NCBI GenBank assembly: GCA_009760885.1
Contig: CM019703.1
Location: forward strand, 12,818,459-12,882,458
Direction of reading: 5' to 3'
Length of the DNA stretch: 64,000 nucleotides
Source: Achatina immaculata
Lineage: Eukaryota > Mollusca > Gastropoda > Stylommatophora > Achatinidae
The notes beneath the pieces were generated by a model. It saw nothing but the letters and a program-made list of their open reading frames with translations. It did not search any database and was not told where the DNA came from. This document shows, piece by piece, positions 11,417 to 20,862 of the stretch; positions within the stretch are counted from its first letter, which is position 1, and each line of letters begins with the position of its first letter. The translations under genes were made by a program, and so were the position numbers.

Positions 11417-11481
<65 letters not shown>
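11417..11481. repeat. (TA)n microsatellite
   Basis: About 32 TA dinucleotides, essentially perfect. Confidence 0.98.
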
Positions 11482-11483
<2 letters not shown>

Positions 11484-12009
11484 GCCTCTGCATCATAAAT
11501 TGCAGATTCCCCAAAAACAGAGACCACCGGTAACTTCATGAAGCTTATGCAACGGCATTCTCCTTGGGCAGTTAGAAGCTGCACTAATTAATCAACCACG
11601 GAACCGTAACCACCATCCAGCTCCCGAGGCTAGACGCAGAAAGCCCCACCTCCTCCTGACCTATATCAGCCATCCTCTGATGTATGTCCTGATATTCCCA
11701 GCTAGTTGTTATCTCTGCTCTTGCTAAATGACTATGTGTTACACAGCCAAACGAAGGCTCCTTCGCTACCGTCTTTTGGATAAAATAACACGCTAGTAAG
11801 AGCAATAGTAGTTGTAAATGATTGTCACATGTAACAATCATCTGTTTGTGGCAGATTTTTTTTCCCTTGACGTTCTTCCCCCCCCCCCCCCCCTTGGGCC
11901 CCTTGCTTCAGCCTATTAAGCCTAATTGGGTTTCCGCTACTGGTAATACTGAGTGTTCTTATAAGCAAGGAAGATTACATAATTTAGAGTACAGTTTAAT
12001 GTATAAGCT
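11482..12009. other. Non-coding stretch with poly-C run
   Basis: No gene or repeat copy was recognised. A C run of about 15 bases is at 11879-11893. Confidence 0.4.
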
Positions 12010-12320
12010 ATGAGACTTCAGGGACATGTCGTGAGAGGATAAGCCAGAGAACTTGGTCTTGACTGGAGAAATTCCCGGGGGGGGGGGGGGAGAAGGAGAG
12101 GAAGGCCAAGAGAAAGATATCTCGGTGAACTGACCAAGTGGCATGGAGAAAAGAAAGGCATCTGAACTGACCAAGTGGCATGGAGAAAAGAAAGGCATCT
12201 GAACTGACCAGGTGGCATGGAGAAAAGAAAGGCATCTGAACTGACCAGGAACATCAAGGACTGCGCAAGATGGAGAAAAATGATCGCCAACGCTGTCCGG
12301 CACGGCACGTAGTGTAATAG
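12010..12320 (+). mobile_element. LINE RT C-terminal fragment (family 4), internally triplicated
   Basis: The + strand encodes RRGRPRERYLGELTKWHG after a G run, then, after tandem duplication, QELTRNIKDCARWRKMIANAV followed by a stop. This matches the closing section of a non-LTR RT ORF (basic RGRPR block, L-x-x-LTKW, R-x-RWR). A 37-bp segment is present three times at 12124-12240 and breaks the frame. The fragment ends in (ATT)n at 12338-12355 and faces a second copy of the same family on the other strand. Confidence 0.75.
12124..12240 (+). repeat. 37-bp tandem triplication inside an RT remnant
   Basis: CTGACCAAGTGGCATGGAGA plus AAAGAAAGGCATCTGAA repeats three times almost without change. 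The first unit is the family's own LTKWHGEKKG coding segment, so the duplication arose within the LINE. Confidence 0.9.
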
Positions 12321-12351
12321 AAATGTAGGGGTCTTCGTTATTATTATTATT

Positions 12352-12805
12352 ATTACGATTATTAGTCGTGGTTAAGACGTCGATGATCGTGCTTCTCCAT
12401 CTTGCATGGTCCTTGGGGTTTCCGATTAGTTCAGACGCTTATCTTTTTTCCCCTCCCACTTGGTCAGTCCACTGAGATATTTTTCTCTTGATCTTCCTCT
12501 TTCCCCCTGAATTTTTCCAGCCATTACTAGCAGCAGTCACGACAGACTTGAGGTTCTTCCAGGTCCTCCGACTTCCGTCTTCTCATGACAGGCCAGAGAA
12601 ATTTTCATTGTCTTTATGTTATCATTTTAACTAGTTTTCGTTTTTTTCTGAATGTTCTCTGAGGACCTCTTCGCTCGTTTTCCTGTCTGCCCAGAGTATT
12701 TGTTCCATCTTTCTCCGAAACCACATTTCTGCTGCTTCCAGTTTCTTTGTCGTCTTCTTCTTGACTGTCCACGTTTCACAGACATATTATATATTGGTTC
12801 TATAT
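12352..12805 (-). mobile_element. LINE RT C-terminal fragment (family 4), inverted partner
   Basis: The minus strand reads YVCETWTVKKKTTKKLEAAE, then MWFRRKM, SEEVLRE, then GKIQGERGRSREKYLSGLTK and W. The CETW and E-x-x-MWF-x-RR blocks are the usual order of RTE/BovB-like ORFs between palm and C-terminus. At least one frameshift separates the two parts. It meets the copy at 12010-12320 tail to tail across an (ATT)n run. Another member is at 45965. Confidence 0.75.
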
Positions 12806-12994
12806 GGCACTGCAATGCTCATTTCCTTACTTTTTTTGGTCATTTTATTATTTGTCAGTATCTTATTCGTGTCATTTATTCATTTCAGTTACAGAAGTTA
12901 CAGCATAATAGACGAAACAAGCAGAAAATATGCTTCGTAGAATATGCTCATTGTAAACGCATTCAGTTATCTAGCTAGAGGAGAGTGACAAATA

Positions 12995-13052
12995 AAACGA
13001 GAGAGAGAGAGCGCGCGCGCGCACACACACACACACACACACGCACACACAT
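12995..13052. repeat. (GA)n-(GC)n-(AC)n compound microsatellite
   Basis: Three adjacent dinucleotide tracts: GA, then GC, then AC/CACG. Confidence 0.95.
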
Positions 13053-13644
13053 TGAACCGTGTGTTTGAAAGTTGCCGGCCTGCAATAAAAGGAACTATTT
13101 ACTCTTCAGCTGAGAGTTTGGCCTAAATGAAGTGCGAGTTACGCGCTAGAATTGGTGGCACCATGTAAACACTGTTTGGCCGCACAGAAATCTGTCCACT
13201 TTTATCGCTGTCATGGATGAGTGGGTACAAACATATAAGCATTATCACATTTCAAACTATTCATTCGTGGATAGTCTTTTTCTAGGTTTCCTTTGAAGTG
13301 TCTGAGACCATCCGTCTTTCGATATTTACTGTTCTTTGTATACTATTTGATCATCATTTCGGCTTCAACTCCCGATTCTAGCAAATGGTGGTATGGCAAC
13401 AGTTGTATTGATGTCGAAGAATATTTTCAGTATTTTGATCTACCATCGGCTCTTGCTTTCGTGGAACTTTTGGAAGTTTGGAGACCTGAGGCGATAAATA
13501 CTGATAATCAGGATACTTAGTTTAATATTCTCTACGTTTAGCACAGTTTGACACATTTACTCATACGTCTGTTGTATAAGCCAGGTCGTGTCTGCTCACA
13601 ACATACAGCACTTTGTCTTATTCTGTCAGAATACTGTCCTTGCA

Positions 13645-13679
<35 letters not shown>

Positions 13680-13782
13680 TTCAGTCTCATCTGTATCCAC
13701 TGTAACAAATGCCAGGAGAAGTGTCGTCCATCAGTTATGTCAAAAATCTTAACTAGTTTTTATACCTTCCCCTCTTCTTAAA
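13053..13782. other. Non-coding stretch with a (TC)n run
   Basis: A 75-codon open frame (13293-13520, +) starts at TTG, has a hydrophobic N-terminus and no recognised domain; it is preceded by a TTTTTCTAG acceptor-like motif, but no partner exon was seen. A (CT)n tract lies at 13639-13676. Confidence 0.4.
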
Positions 13783-14925
13783 CAACCATTCAGAAGTGAA
13801 TGGAAACCCACCCCCACCCCTTTCCTCTTTTAAACAACTTTCCAGAAGTGAAGGGACCCCCACCCCCACCCCTTTCCGCTTTTAAACAACTTTCCAGAAG
13901 TGAATGGACCACCCCCCCCCCACCCCTTTCCTATTTTCAACAACTTTCCAGAAGTGAAGGACCCCCTCCTCTTGTCAACAACTTTCCAGTAGTGAAGGAC
14001 CCCCCTCCCCTTCCCCTCCTCTTGTCAACAACTTTTCAGAAGTGAAGGACCACCCCCCTTTCCCCTCCTCTTGTCAACAACTTTTCAGAAGTGAAGGACC
14101 CCCTCCTCTTGTCAACAATTTATCAGAAATGAAGGACCCCCTCCTCTTGTCAACAACTTTCCAGAAGTGAAGGACCCCCTCCTCTTGTCAACAACTTTCC
14201 AGAAATGAAGGACCCCCTCCTCTTGTCAACAACTTTTCAGAAGTGAAGGACCCCCCCCCACCCCTTCCCCTCCTCTTGTCAAAAACTTTCCAGAAATGAA
14301 GGACCCCCTCCTCTTGTCAACAACTTTTCAGAATTGAAGGACCCCCTCCCCTTCCCCTCCTCTTGTCAACAACTTTTCAGAAGTGAAGGACCCCCTCCCC
14401 TTCTCCTCCTCTTGTCCACAACTTTTCAGAAGTGAAGGACCCCCTCCCCTTCCCCTCCTCTTGTCAACAACTTTTCAGAATTGAAGGACCCCCTCCCCTT
14501 CCCCTCCTCTTGTCAACAACTTTTCAGAAGTGAAGGACCCCCTCCCCTTCTCCTCCTCTTGTCCACAACTTTTCAGAAGTGAAGGACCCCCTCCCCTTCC
14601 CCTCCTCTTGTCAACAACTTTTCAGAAGTGAAGGACCCCCTCCCCTTCCCCTCCTCTTGTCAACAACTTTTCAGAAGTGAAGGACCCCCTCCCCTTCTCC
14701 TCCTCTTGTCAACAACTTTTCAGAAGTGAAGGACCCCCTCCCCTTCCCCTCCTCTTGTCAACAACTTTTCAGAAGTGAAGGACCCCCTCCCCTTCCCCTC
14801 TTCTTGTCAACAACTTTTCAGAAGTGAAGGACCCCCCCCCCCCTCTTGTCAACAACTTTTCAGAAGTGAAGGAACCCCCTCCTCTTGTCAACAACTTTTC
14901 AGAAGTGAAGGACACCCTCCCCATA
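13783..14925. repeat. Large C-rich minisatellite, variable 33-49-bp unit, ~27 copies
   Basis: Core TTGTCAACAACTTTTCAGAA then GTGAAGGACCCCCTCC, with or without an added CCTTCCCCTCCTC block that sets unit length. The left units are the most diverged and the middle ones nearly identical. Strong C/T strand bias. No coding role seen. Confidence 0.95.
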
Positions 14926-15159
14926 AAAATATATCAACAAATGTTCTCCATCCCCACCTCCATACCCCCCTCCTCCACCTTTAAAAAACCCACCGCTTAC
15001 AGATATAACACCGTGCCAACGAAGAAGAAGAAGAAGAAGAAGATATAACACCATACACTCGGCAGCTTTCGTAACAACCGATTCGCCGAATGATGATGCA
15101 CGCATGAAAATATGTAATAATTTTATAATTAATTTTATAACAATGATTTATTTATTCCT

Positions 15160-15345
15160 TGTAAAAAAAAATGACATTGTTGGCGTCAGTTTGTTTTGAA
15201 CCTCCTCCCTCCCTCCTTGTAAAATAATGACATTGTTAGCGTCAGTTTGTCTTGAAGCTAAATCCTTCCCTCCTTGAAAAGAAAATGACATTGTTGGCGT
15301 CAGTTTGTTCTGAACCTCCTCCCTCCCTCCTTGTAAACATTTGCC
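15160..15345. repeat. Tandem repeat, ~60-65-bp unit, 3 copies
   Basis: TGACATTGTTGGCGTCAGTT then TGTTTTGAACCTCCTCCCTC, in three head-to-tail copies with small changes. Confidence 0.85.
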
Positions 15346-16205
15346 GAACTTTTTTCAACCCCACCCAAATTTTTGTTTGTGGACATAAACAATAGACTAC
15401 CTCTGGGAGGGATCAGAGCGGCGGCTGTACTCTTGGGATCCGGGATATTGAGAGGGCGGGTGGTCTTATTTTCTCCCTCTTCTCACTGGAGATAAAATTC
15501 AAGAAAACACTAAAGGATGCCCGAATAGTAACTGGCCCTGTGGCCCCGAACTGGCTCTTTATGGGCCTGCCAGGCTGTAACCCTTTTGAGTAATTAAGTT
15601 ACTACCACTGTCTGATGTACATTTCTGAAGAACTTTAAGCAACTTCTTTAACCATTTTTCAAGTAATGAGTCATGCCAGACCTGGAGCACGAGCACCAAA
15701 ACGAGGCTCCTATTATCATCGGGATCTCGTCATGTTAACGTTCATCTCCTTTTGATTTCCGTGCATTTATAACACCAGGCTAGCATGTTCTGGAGTTGGA
15801 AGGTTACTTGCCTGTGTGAGTTATTTAAAACCGTGTTTAAGACACTAAAGTGCAGATTAGGAAAGGTGGCAGAAAGTTCAAAAAAGGAAGGCCTGAAAGA
15901 TGGTCAGTGAAAGCAAATGTGAAATAGTACGGGCATGATGACGTCTGCAGGTACTTCTGGTCGTATATGAAATTATGAAGTAACATGTGGATGGGAGATT
16001 TAGGAGATTCAGGAGATAAACCAAACAACAACAAAAAGTGAAAAGGTGTCAAAGGGATAAGACCTGATCCAATCCCTTCCTACATTCAGCAGTGAATATT
16101 ATAAATATGAAATATGATACGGTTAGTACTTTTTTTGCGTTCTTCGTCGCTGTGGAGCCAGTTGAGAAACCTCGAAATACAGCAAGGGCTACATTTCTAC
16201 GGTTT
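15346..16205. other. Non-coding stretch, nothing recognised
   Basis: No repeat match, RNA gene or protein motif was found by eye. Confidence 0.4.
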
Positions 16206-16775
16206 CCCCAGAAAAGTCAGTAGTGCTCCTAGAAAAGTTAGTAGTGCCCCCAGAGAAGTCAGTAGTGCCTCAAGAGAAGTCAGTAGTGTCCCTAGAAAAG
16301 TCAGTAGTGCCCCTAGAAAAGTTAGTAGTGCCCCTAGAAAAGTTAGTAATGCCCCTAGAAAAATCAGTAGTGCCTCAAGAAAATTCAATAGTGCTCGTAG
16401 AAAAGTTAGTAATGGCCCTAGAAAAGTTAGTAGTGCCCCTAGAAACGTCAGTAGTGCCCCTAGAAAATTTAATAGTGCCCCTAGAAAAGTCAGTAGTGCC
16501 TCTAAAAGTCAGTAGTGCCCCTAAAAAGTCAGTACTGCCGTTAAAAAGTCAGTAATGCCCCAAGAAAAGTCAGTAGTGCCCATAGAAAGGTAAGTAGTGC
16601 CCCTAGAAAAGTCAGTAGTGCCCCTAGAAAAGTTAATAATGTCCCTATAAAAGTCAATAATGCCTCAAGAAAAGTCAGTTGTGCCGCAAGAGAAGTCAGT
16701 AGTGTCCCTTGAAAAGTTGGTAGTGCCCCAGGAAAAGTCACTAATGCCCCAAGAAAAGTTGAGGGAATGTCTCAA
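16206..16775. repeat. Minisatellite, ~21-bp unit, about 27 copies
   Basis: Unit GTCAGTAGTGCCCCTAGAAA plus A. The length is near a multiple of 3, so both strands stay open (APRKVSS type on +, FLGALLT type on -). The unit variation is not codon-biased, so these frames are rejected as genes. Confidence 0.95.
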
Positions 16776-17604
16776 GAAAAAAACAGTACTGCCCCATTAA
16801 AATGTCATATAAAAATGACACAAAGTAGCTAATTGGTTTTACGTTACTGTTAAACAAGTTACAGTTTTATCGTAAGAGCAAATGTAATTTTTGTTGCCAA
16901 AACAACCATGACAAATCAAGAACTGCAAGCTTTCAGTACCAGGCACTTTGATTTGCAAATAAGATTGTTTTTCAACTGTGACACTAACAGCTTCAGAATA
17001 ACTCAAGCATATAATTCAGACTAGTGCATTTTTCTGTTATCATTTCTAGTTAATGCCACCCAGACAGAGATGCTGCAACTATCAAAAACATACTGGGCTG
17101 TCATTTTCTTTAGTAGTGTCGAGAAAATGAACAAGATTTCGAACTTTATAATGAAGAAATAGATCTCTTGTATAAAATTATGAAACATGTGTAAAATGTT
17201 TCGGATCTTTAAAACAAAATAAAAAGAAAACATGTTTCTATGGCAACAAGAATCCGTGTATATTCTGAAACATCGTACAGTGGTCTTCTTCAGACATGCC
17301 AAGGACACCCAACTGAAATACGCAATCCTGGACGTATTTAGAATATGCTATATAATAATGTCACAGCGAAGAATCCATTTAGGCGTGACGGATTCCAGCT
17401 TTGTTATTTAACGAAATGTTCTAAAGCGGAGAGTTTGTATGTTTACAAGTGGCACTCACGTAGGTCATGGTCTGCTGGAAGCCTACAAAAGCATATCCTC
17501 AGAAGGGACTGAAGATAAGCGATTTTCCTGTAACAAGTTATTTTGTGACCTCATTCTGGATGATTTCGAGATTTCTAGTCCAGCCAAATGTTTTCAGACT
17601 TCCT
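16776..17604. other. AT-rich non-coding stretch
   Basis: Nothing recognised. A 95-codon minus open frame (17021-17308) is low-complexity and lacks motifs. Confidence 0.4.
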
Positions 17605-17985
17605 AAGCCGCTTATGAAGAGTTAATGATCCAATCGGTTTATGAAGAGTTAACGTTCCAAGCCGTTTATGAAGATTTAACGTTCCAAGCCGTTTATGAAG
17701 AGTTAACTTTCCAAACCGTTTATGAAGATTTAACGTTCCAAGCGGTTTACGAAGAGTTAACGTTCCAAGCCGTTTATGAAGAGTCAACTTTCCAAGCTGT
17801 TTACGAAGAGTTAACGTTCCGAGCTGTTTACGAAGAGTTAACGTTCCAAGCCGTTTGTGAAGAGTTAACGTTCCAAGCCCTTTATGAAGAGTTAACGTTC
17901 CAAGCGGTTTACGAAGAGTTAACGTTCCAAGCCGTTTGTGAAGTGTTAACTTTCCAAGTCGTTTATGAAGAGTTAACGGTGTGGT
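17605..17985. repeat. Minisatellite, 27-bp unit, about 14 copies
   Basis: Unit GTTTATGAAGAGTTAACGTT plus CCAAGCC. A 27-bp unit keeps frames open on both strands (VYEELTFQA on +, LHKRLGTLT on -). There is no start context, signal or flanking coding region, so it is treated as a tandem repeat. Confidence 0.95.
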
Positions 17986-18639
17986 TTTGTTTATCAATGC
18001 AGCTTTCTCAGTAACATTTCATTCTCTTGTAATTCTGCTCATAATTCTCTACATGTTTTTTTCCCACTTTTATGTTGGTTCCACGTATTTTTTTTTAACA
18101 GCTGAAAATATCAAAGACGCAGAATTTTATGCCACAAATAAATGGCACAAGCCAATAATATGGACTGGAAATAAATATAAGAAAGACAAAGACGGCGAGA
18201 GGGGAAACATGGATGGATGAAAATCACGTGTGGACGTAAACATAAATCGAGAAACTCTAGAACAAGTGACAAAATTCATAACATTTTGGACACATGATAA
18301 TAAAATGTGGGAAATAAGAAATGGAGATTAATAGAAGAATTGTTAGAAAGGCTAAATCCACATTGAACAGAATGAAAAAAAAAAAAAGTTCTTACTTCGA
18401 AATATGTAACATATCAAGTGAAGTTGAAAGTTTGATAGTTATTATCTACACTCTTCTACGGCGCGCAAGTGTAGACGTTAGCTACGAAAATGGAAAAGAG
18501 AACTGAGCCCTTTTGAAATGTGTATAAACGGAAAAGAATCTAAGCTAAGAGAGATAAATGACTCTATGCCAATGATGTGTATATGAAAAACATTGAACGC
18601 ACATGGAAACTAAGGGGTGTATCAGAATAGAAGTTGACA
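17986..18639. other. Non-coding stretch, possibly degraded LINE
   Basis: AT-rich with no firm signature. It lies just upstream of an RNase H remnant on the same strand, so part of it may be the 5' side of that LINE. Confidence 0.35.
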
Positions 18640-18905
18640 GTGGTTTTGCCAGTTTTCGTCCCATTTAAGTATAGCTGGTAAAGAAGCAGCAGACATTCTG
18701 GCAAAAGAAGATGGCGGATTACAACAGATACACAAGTGTGATATATAAAGAAGCTAAATCAGTGATATTAAAAAAAATAACATTTAGGAATAAAATGGCG
18801 AAAGAGGAGCCTGGACAGCAGAAAAATGACGCGTGCTGCCACGGCGCCTGAGAGGAGCACGTGATCACTTTTCAGCTACGCACCGGTCAGGACAAACTAA
18901 GGCAC
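18640..18905 (+). mobile_element. LINE RNase H domain remnant
   Basis: The + strand reads, with one frame break, SIAGKEAADILAKEDGGLQQ, YKEAKSVILKKITFRNKMAK, and after a stop EEHVITFQLRTGQDKLRHR. AGNEAADxLAKEG with its catalytic aspartate, followed by the E-x-V-I-x-F-x-LRTGH-x-x-LR motif, is the hallmark end of the RNase H region in RNase H-bearing LINE ORFs. The matching block at 51845 reads EQVII then RLRSGLRYHLYKK. The final motif runs straight into the 22-bp minisatellite beginning at 18888, whose unit is a copy of that coding segment. The pseudogene lacks the rest of the ORF. Confidence 0.75.
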
Positions 18906-19378
18906 CGGTCACGATAAACTGAGGCACCGGTCACGACAAATTGAGGCACCGGTCACGATAAACTGAGGCACCGGTCACGATAAACTAAGGCACCGGTCAC
19001 GATAAACTGAGGCACCGGTCACGACAAACTAAGGCACCGGTCACGATAAACTGAGGCACCGGTCACGACAAATTGAGGCACCGGTCACGACAAACTGAGG
19101 CACCGGTCACGACAAACTGAGGCACCGGTCACGATAAACTGAGGCACCGGTCACGACAAACTGAGGCACCGGTCACGATAAACTGAGGCACCGGTCACGA
19201 CAAACTGAGGCACCGGTCACGATAAACTGAGGCACCGGCCACGACAAACTGAGGCACTGGTCACGATAAACTGAGGCACCGGTCACGATAAACTGAGGCA
19301 CCGGCCACGACAAACTGAGGCACTGGTCACGATAAACTAAGGCACCGGTCACGATAAACTGAGGCACTAGTCACAAAA
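18888..19378. repeat. Minisatellite, 22-bp unit, about 22 copies, derived from RNase H coding sequence
   Basis: Unit CACCGGTCACGATAAACTGA plus GG. The first unit overlaps the codons for RTGQDKLRH of the preceding LINE remnant, and the direct repeat GCACCGGTCA bounds it. Two or three substitution variants (GATAAA/GACAAA, CTGAGG/CTAAGG, GGTCAC/GGCCAC) recur through the array. Confidence 0.95.
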
Positions 19379-19457
19379 GACTGAGGTAAATCAAGAGTGA
19401 AACCATCAAATGTAGGAAATCTTTCCATTAGCTTGTCTTATAAAATCTCTTAGCGAT

Positions 19458-19715
19458 TCTCTCTCTCTCTCTCTCTTCCTCTCTCTCTTCTTCTTCCTCT
19501 CTCTCTCTTCTGCTCTCTCTCTCTCTCTCTCGCTTCCTTTCTCTCTTCTCTCTCTCTTCCTCTCTCTCTTTCCCCTCTCTCCCTCTCTCTTCCTCCCTCC
19601 CTTTCTCTCTCCTTCCCTCTGTCTTTCCCTATCCCCTCTCACCCATCTCATCTCTCTCCTTCCCTCTACTTCCCTCCCTCTCTCTTTCCTTCTCTTTCCC
19701 TCCCTCCTCTCTCTC

Positions 19716-19747
<32 letters not shown>
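19458..19747. repeat. Polypyrimidine (TC-rich) tract
   Basis: About 290 bases almost free of purines on the + strand; CT and CCT motifs. It produces an artefactual Arg/Glu-rich open frame on the minus strand. Confidence 0.97.
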
Positions 19748-19749
<2 letters not shown>

Positions 19750-19780
19750 CTTTCAATACCAAAGAAATATAGGCCTGATG

Positions 19781-20225
19781 CTAGGAAGAAATTTCCACTT
19801 TTGTTGGTTCTTCGCTATCCTTCTTGGTTCTCTCCCATATCAATCTCTTGTCTTCGCCGTTTTCCCTGCTTGTACGTCTCCATGTCTCTTTCAATCGTCC
19901 CGTGCATCTCTTACCCTGTGGAGTCCACATCAAAGCTGTTCCTGGTAAGGATTCGTTTATCCAAGCCATTGCCAACTACTCCTCTCCATCACTGTCGACA
20001 TTGATGTCATGTTTGGTTCTCTTTTTAAAAAAGGGGAGGTCATTACTGATGGTATTTGGCCAGAACACTCCTTTTATCTTGCTTAAACACTTGGCTTGGA
20101 AAGTGTCAAGCGTACGTGCCGCTGTATGTGTCATTGTCCACCATTAGCTCTCGTATAGTAAGACACTTACAACATTGCTTTTGAATATTCTGCGTTTTGG
20201 TTTTCTGACCTATCTCTTATGATCT
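19781..20225 (-). mobile_element. LINE RT C-terminal remnant (family 3)
   Basis: On the minus strand, after degraded upstream parts (KTKTQNIQK; VFKQDKRSVL, in another frame CLSKIKGVFWPNTISND), an open stretch carries TALMWTPQGKRCTGRLKETW RR. The order C-L-x-x-I-x-x-FWPNTISN then W-x-P-G-KR-x-x-GR-x-x-TWRR is a familiar endonuclease-reverse transcriptase C-terminus of invertebrate LINEs. A second family member is at 45365-45665. Stops and frameshifts make it a pseudogene. Confidence 0.7.
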
Positions 20226-20249
20226 CCAGGTATCAACACATACGAATGT

Positions 20250-20350
20250 GCAAGTTATTGTTAAATTACCTCGTTGAATGAAAGTTGAAAGATGACTAAT
20301 GGAATGTCACACAGGCCTATTTGCCAGGTCTTCGTCATTTGAAAATAAAT
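20250..20350 (+). mobile_element. Possible diverged L2-like 3' end
   Basis: GGAATGTCACACAGGCCT, then CATTTGAAAATAAATTT parallels the end of the L2-like 3' UTR at 6270-6325 (GAATGTCAGACAGGCCTGCG, then CTTTTGAAATAAAG). Confidence 0.45.
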
Positions 20351-20639
20351 TTCATTTGTTTCCTTGCTACAGGAAGAGCCATGTAGCTATTTCCACATGT
20401 GGGTTGACCAGGGGCACCTATAACCGGGATAAAAACACCAAACTTCATCTGTGGAGACTGACGTACCAATCTGTTCTCGTCTCAGAGTCGCGAAAGCAAA
20501 ATATGCAGATTATGAGAAATGAAATCTTACATCATTTCTACATTAAATCTTGAGCAAGAGCAACCCACCAATCACAAACGTGCCGTGTCAGAGCAGAATG
20601 CGTGGGTTACTTAGAAAATACCATCGCCCGTGCCACTGT

Positions 20640-20760
20640 GGACCACATCCGTAGGTGCTCTGATCTCCTCTTTGGCATCTCCTTCAGCGCAAGGTAACTA
20701 ATTACAGCCCTTCTTTGCTGGCTTACCATCCATCCGGAGCTCTTTCCTGGGTATCTTTAC
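20640..20760 (-). repeat. Dispersed repeat fragment (copy 2 of 2)
   Basis: Complement of the motif order seen at 10850-10965 (GAGCTCC, CGCTGAAGGAGATGCC, GATCAGAGCACC). Unclassified. Confidence 0.5.
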
Positions 20761-20807
20761 TGCCATAAGTGTGCTTCAGTCAACCATTGTGTGTGTGTTG
20801 TCTTTGG

Positions 20808-20823
20808 AAGGGGGGGGGGGAGG

Positions 20824-20858
<35 letters not shown>

Positions 20859-20862
20859 TATG
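20808..20862. repeat. G run followed by (GA)n
   Basis: Poly-G of about 10 and then GAGA repeats. Confidence 0.9.

Noticed and set aside
13293..13520. 75-codon frame with hydrophobic N-terminus
   Set aside because: It starts at TTG, not ATG, and no homology or exon partner was recognised.
17575..18014. Open frames on both strands over the 27-bp array
   Set aside because: The unit length is a multiple of 3, so openness is automatic; no coding context.
19406..19762. 118-codon Arg/Glu-rich minus frame
   Set aside because: Translation of a TC-rich simple tract.
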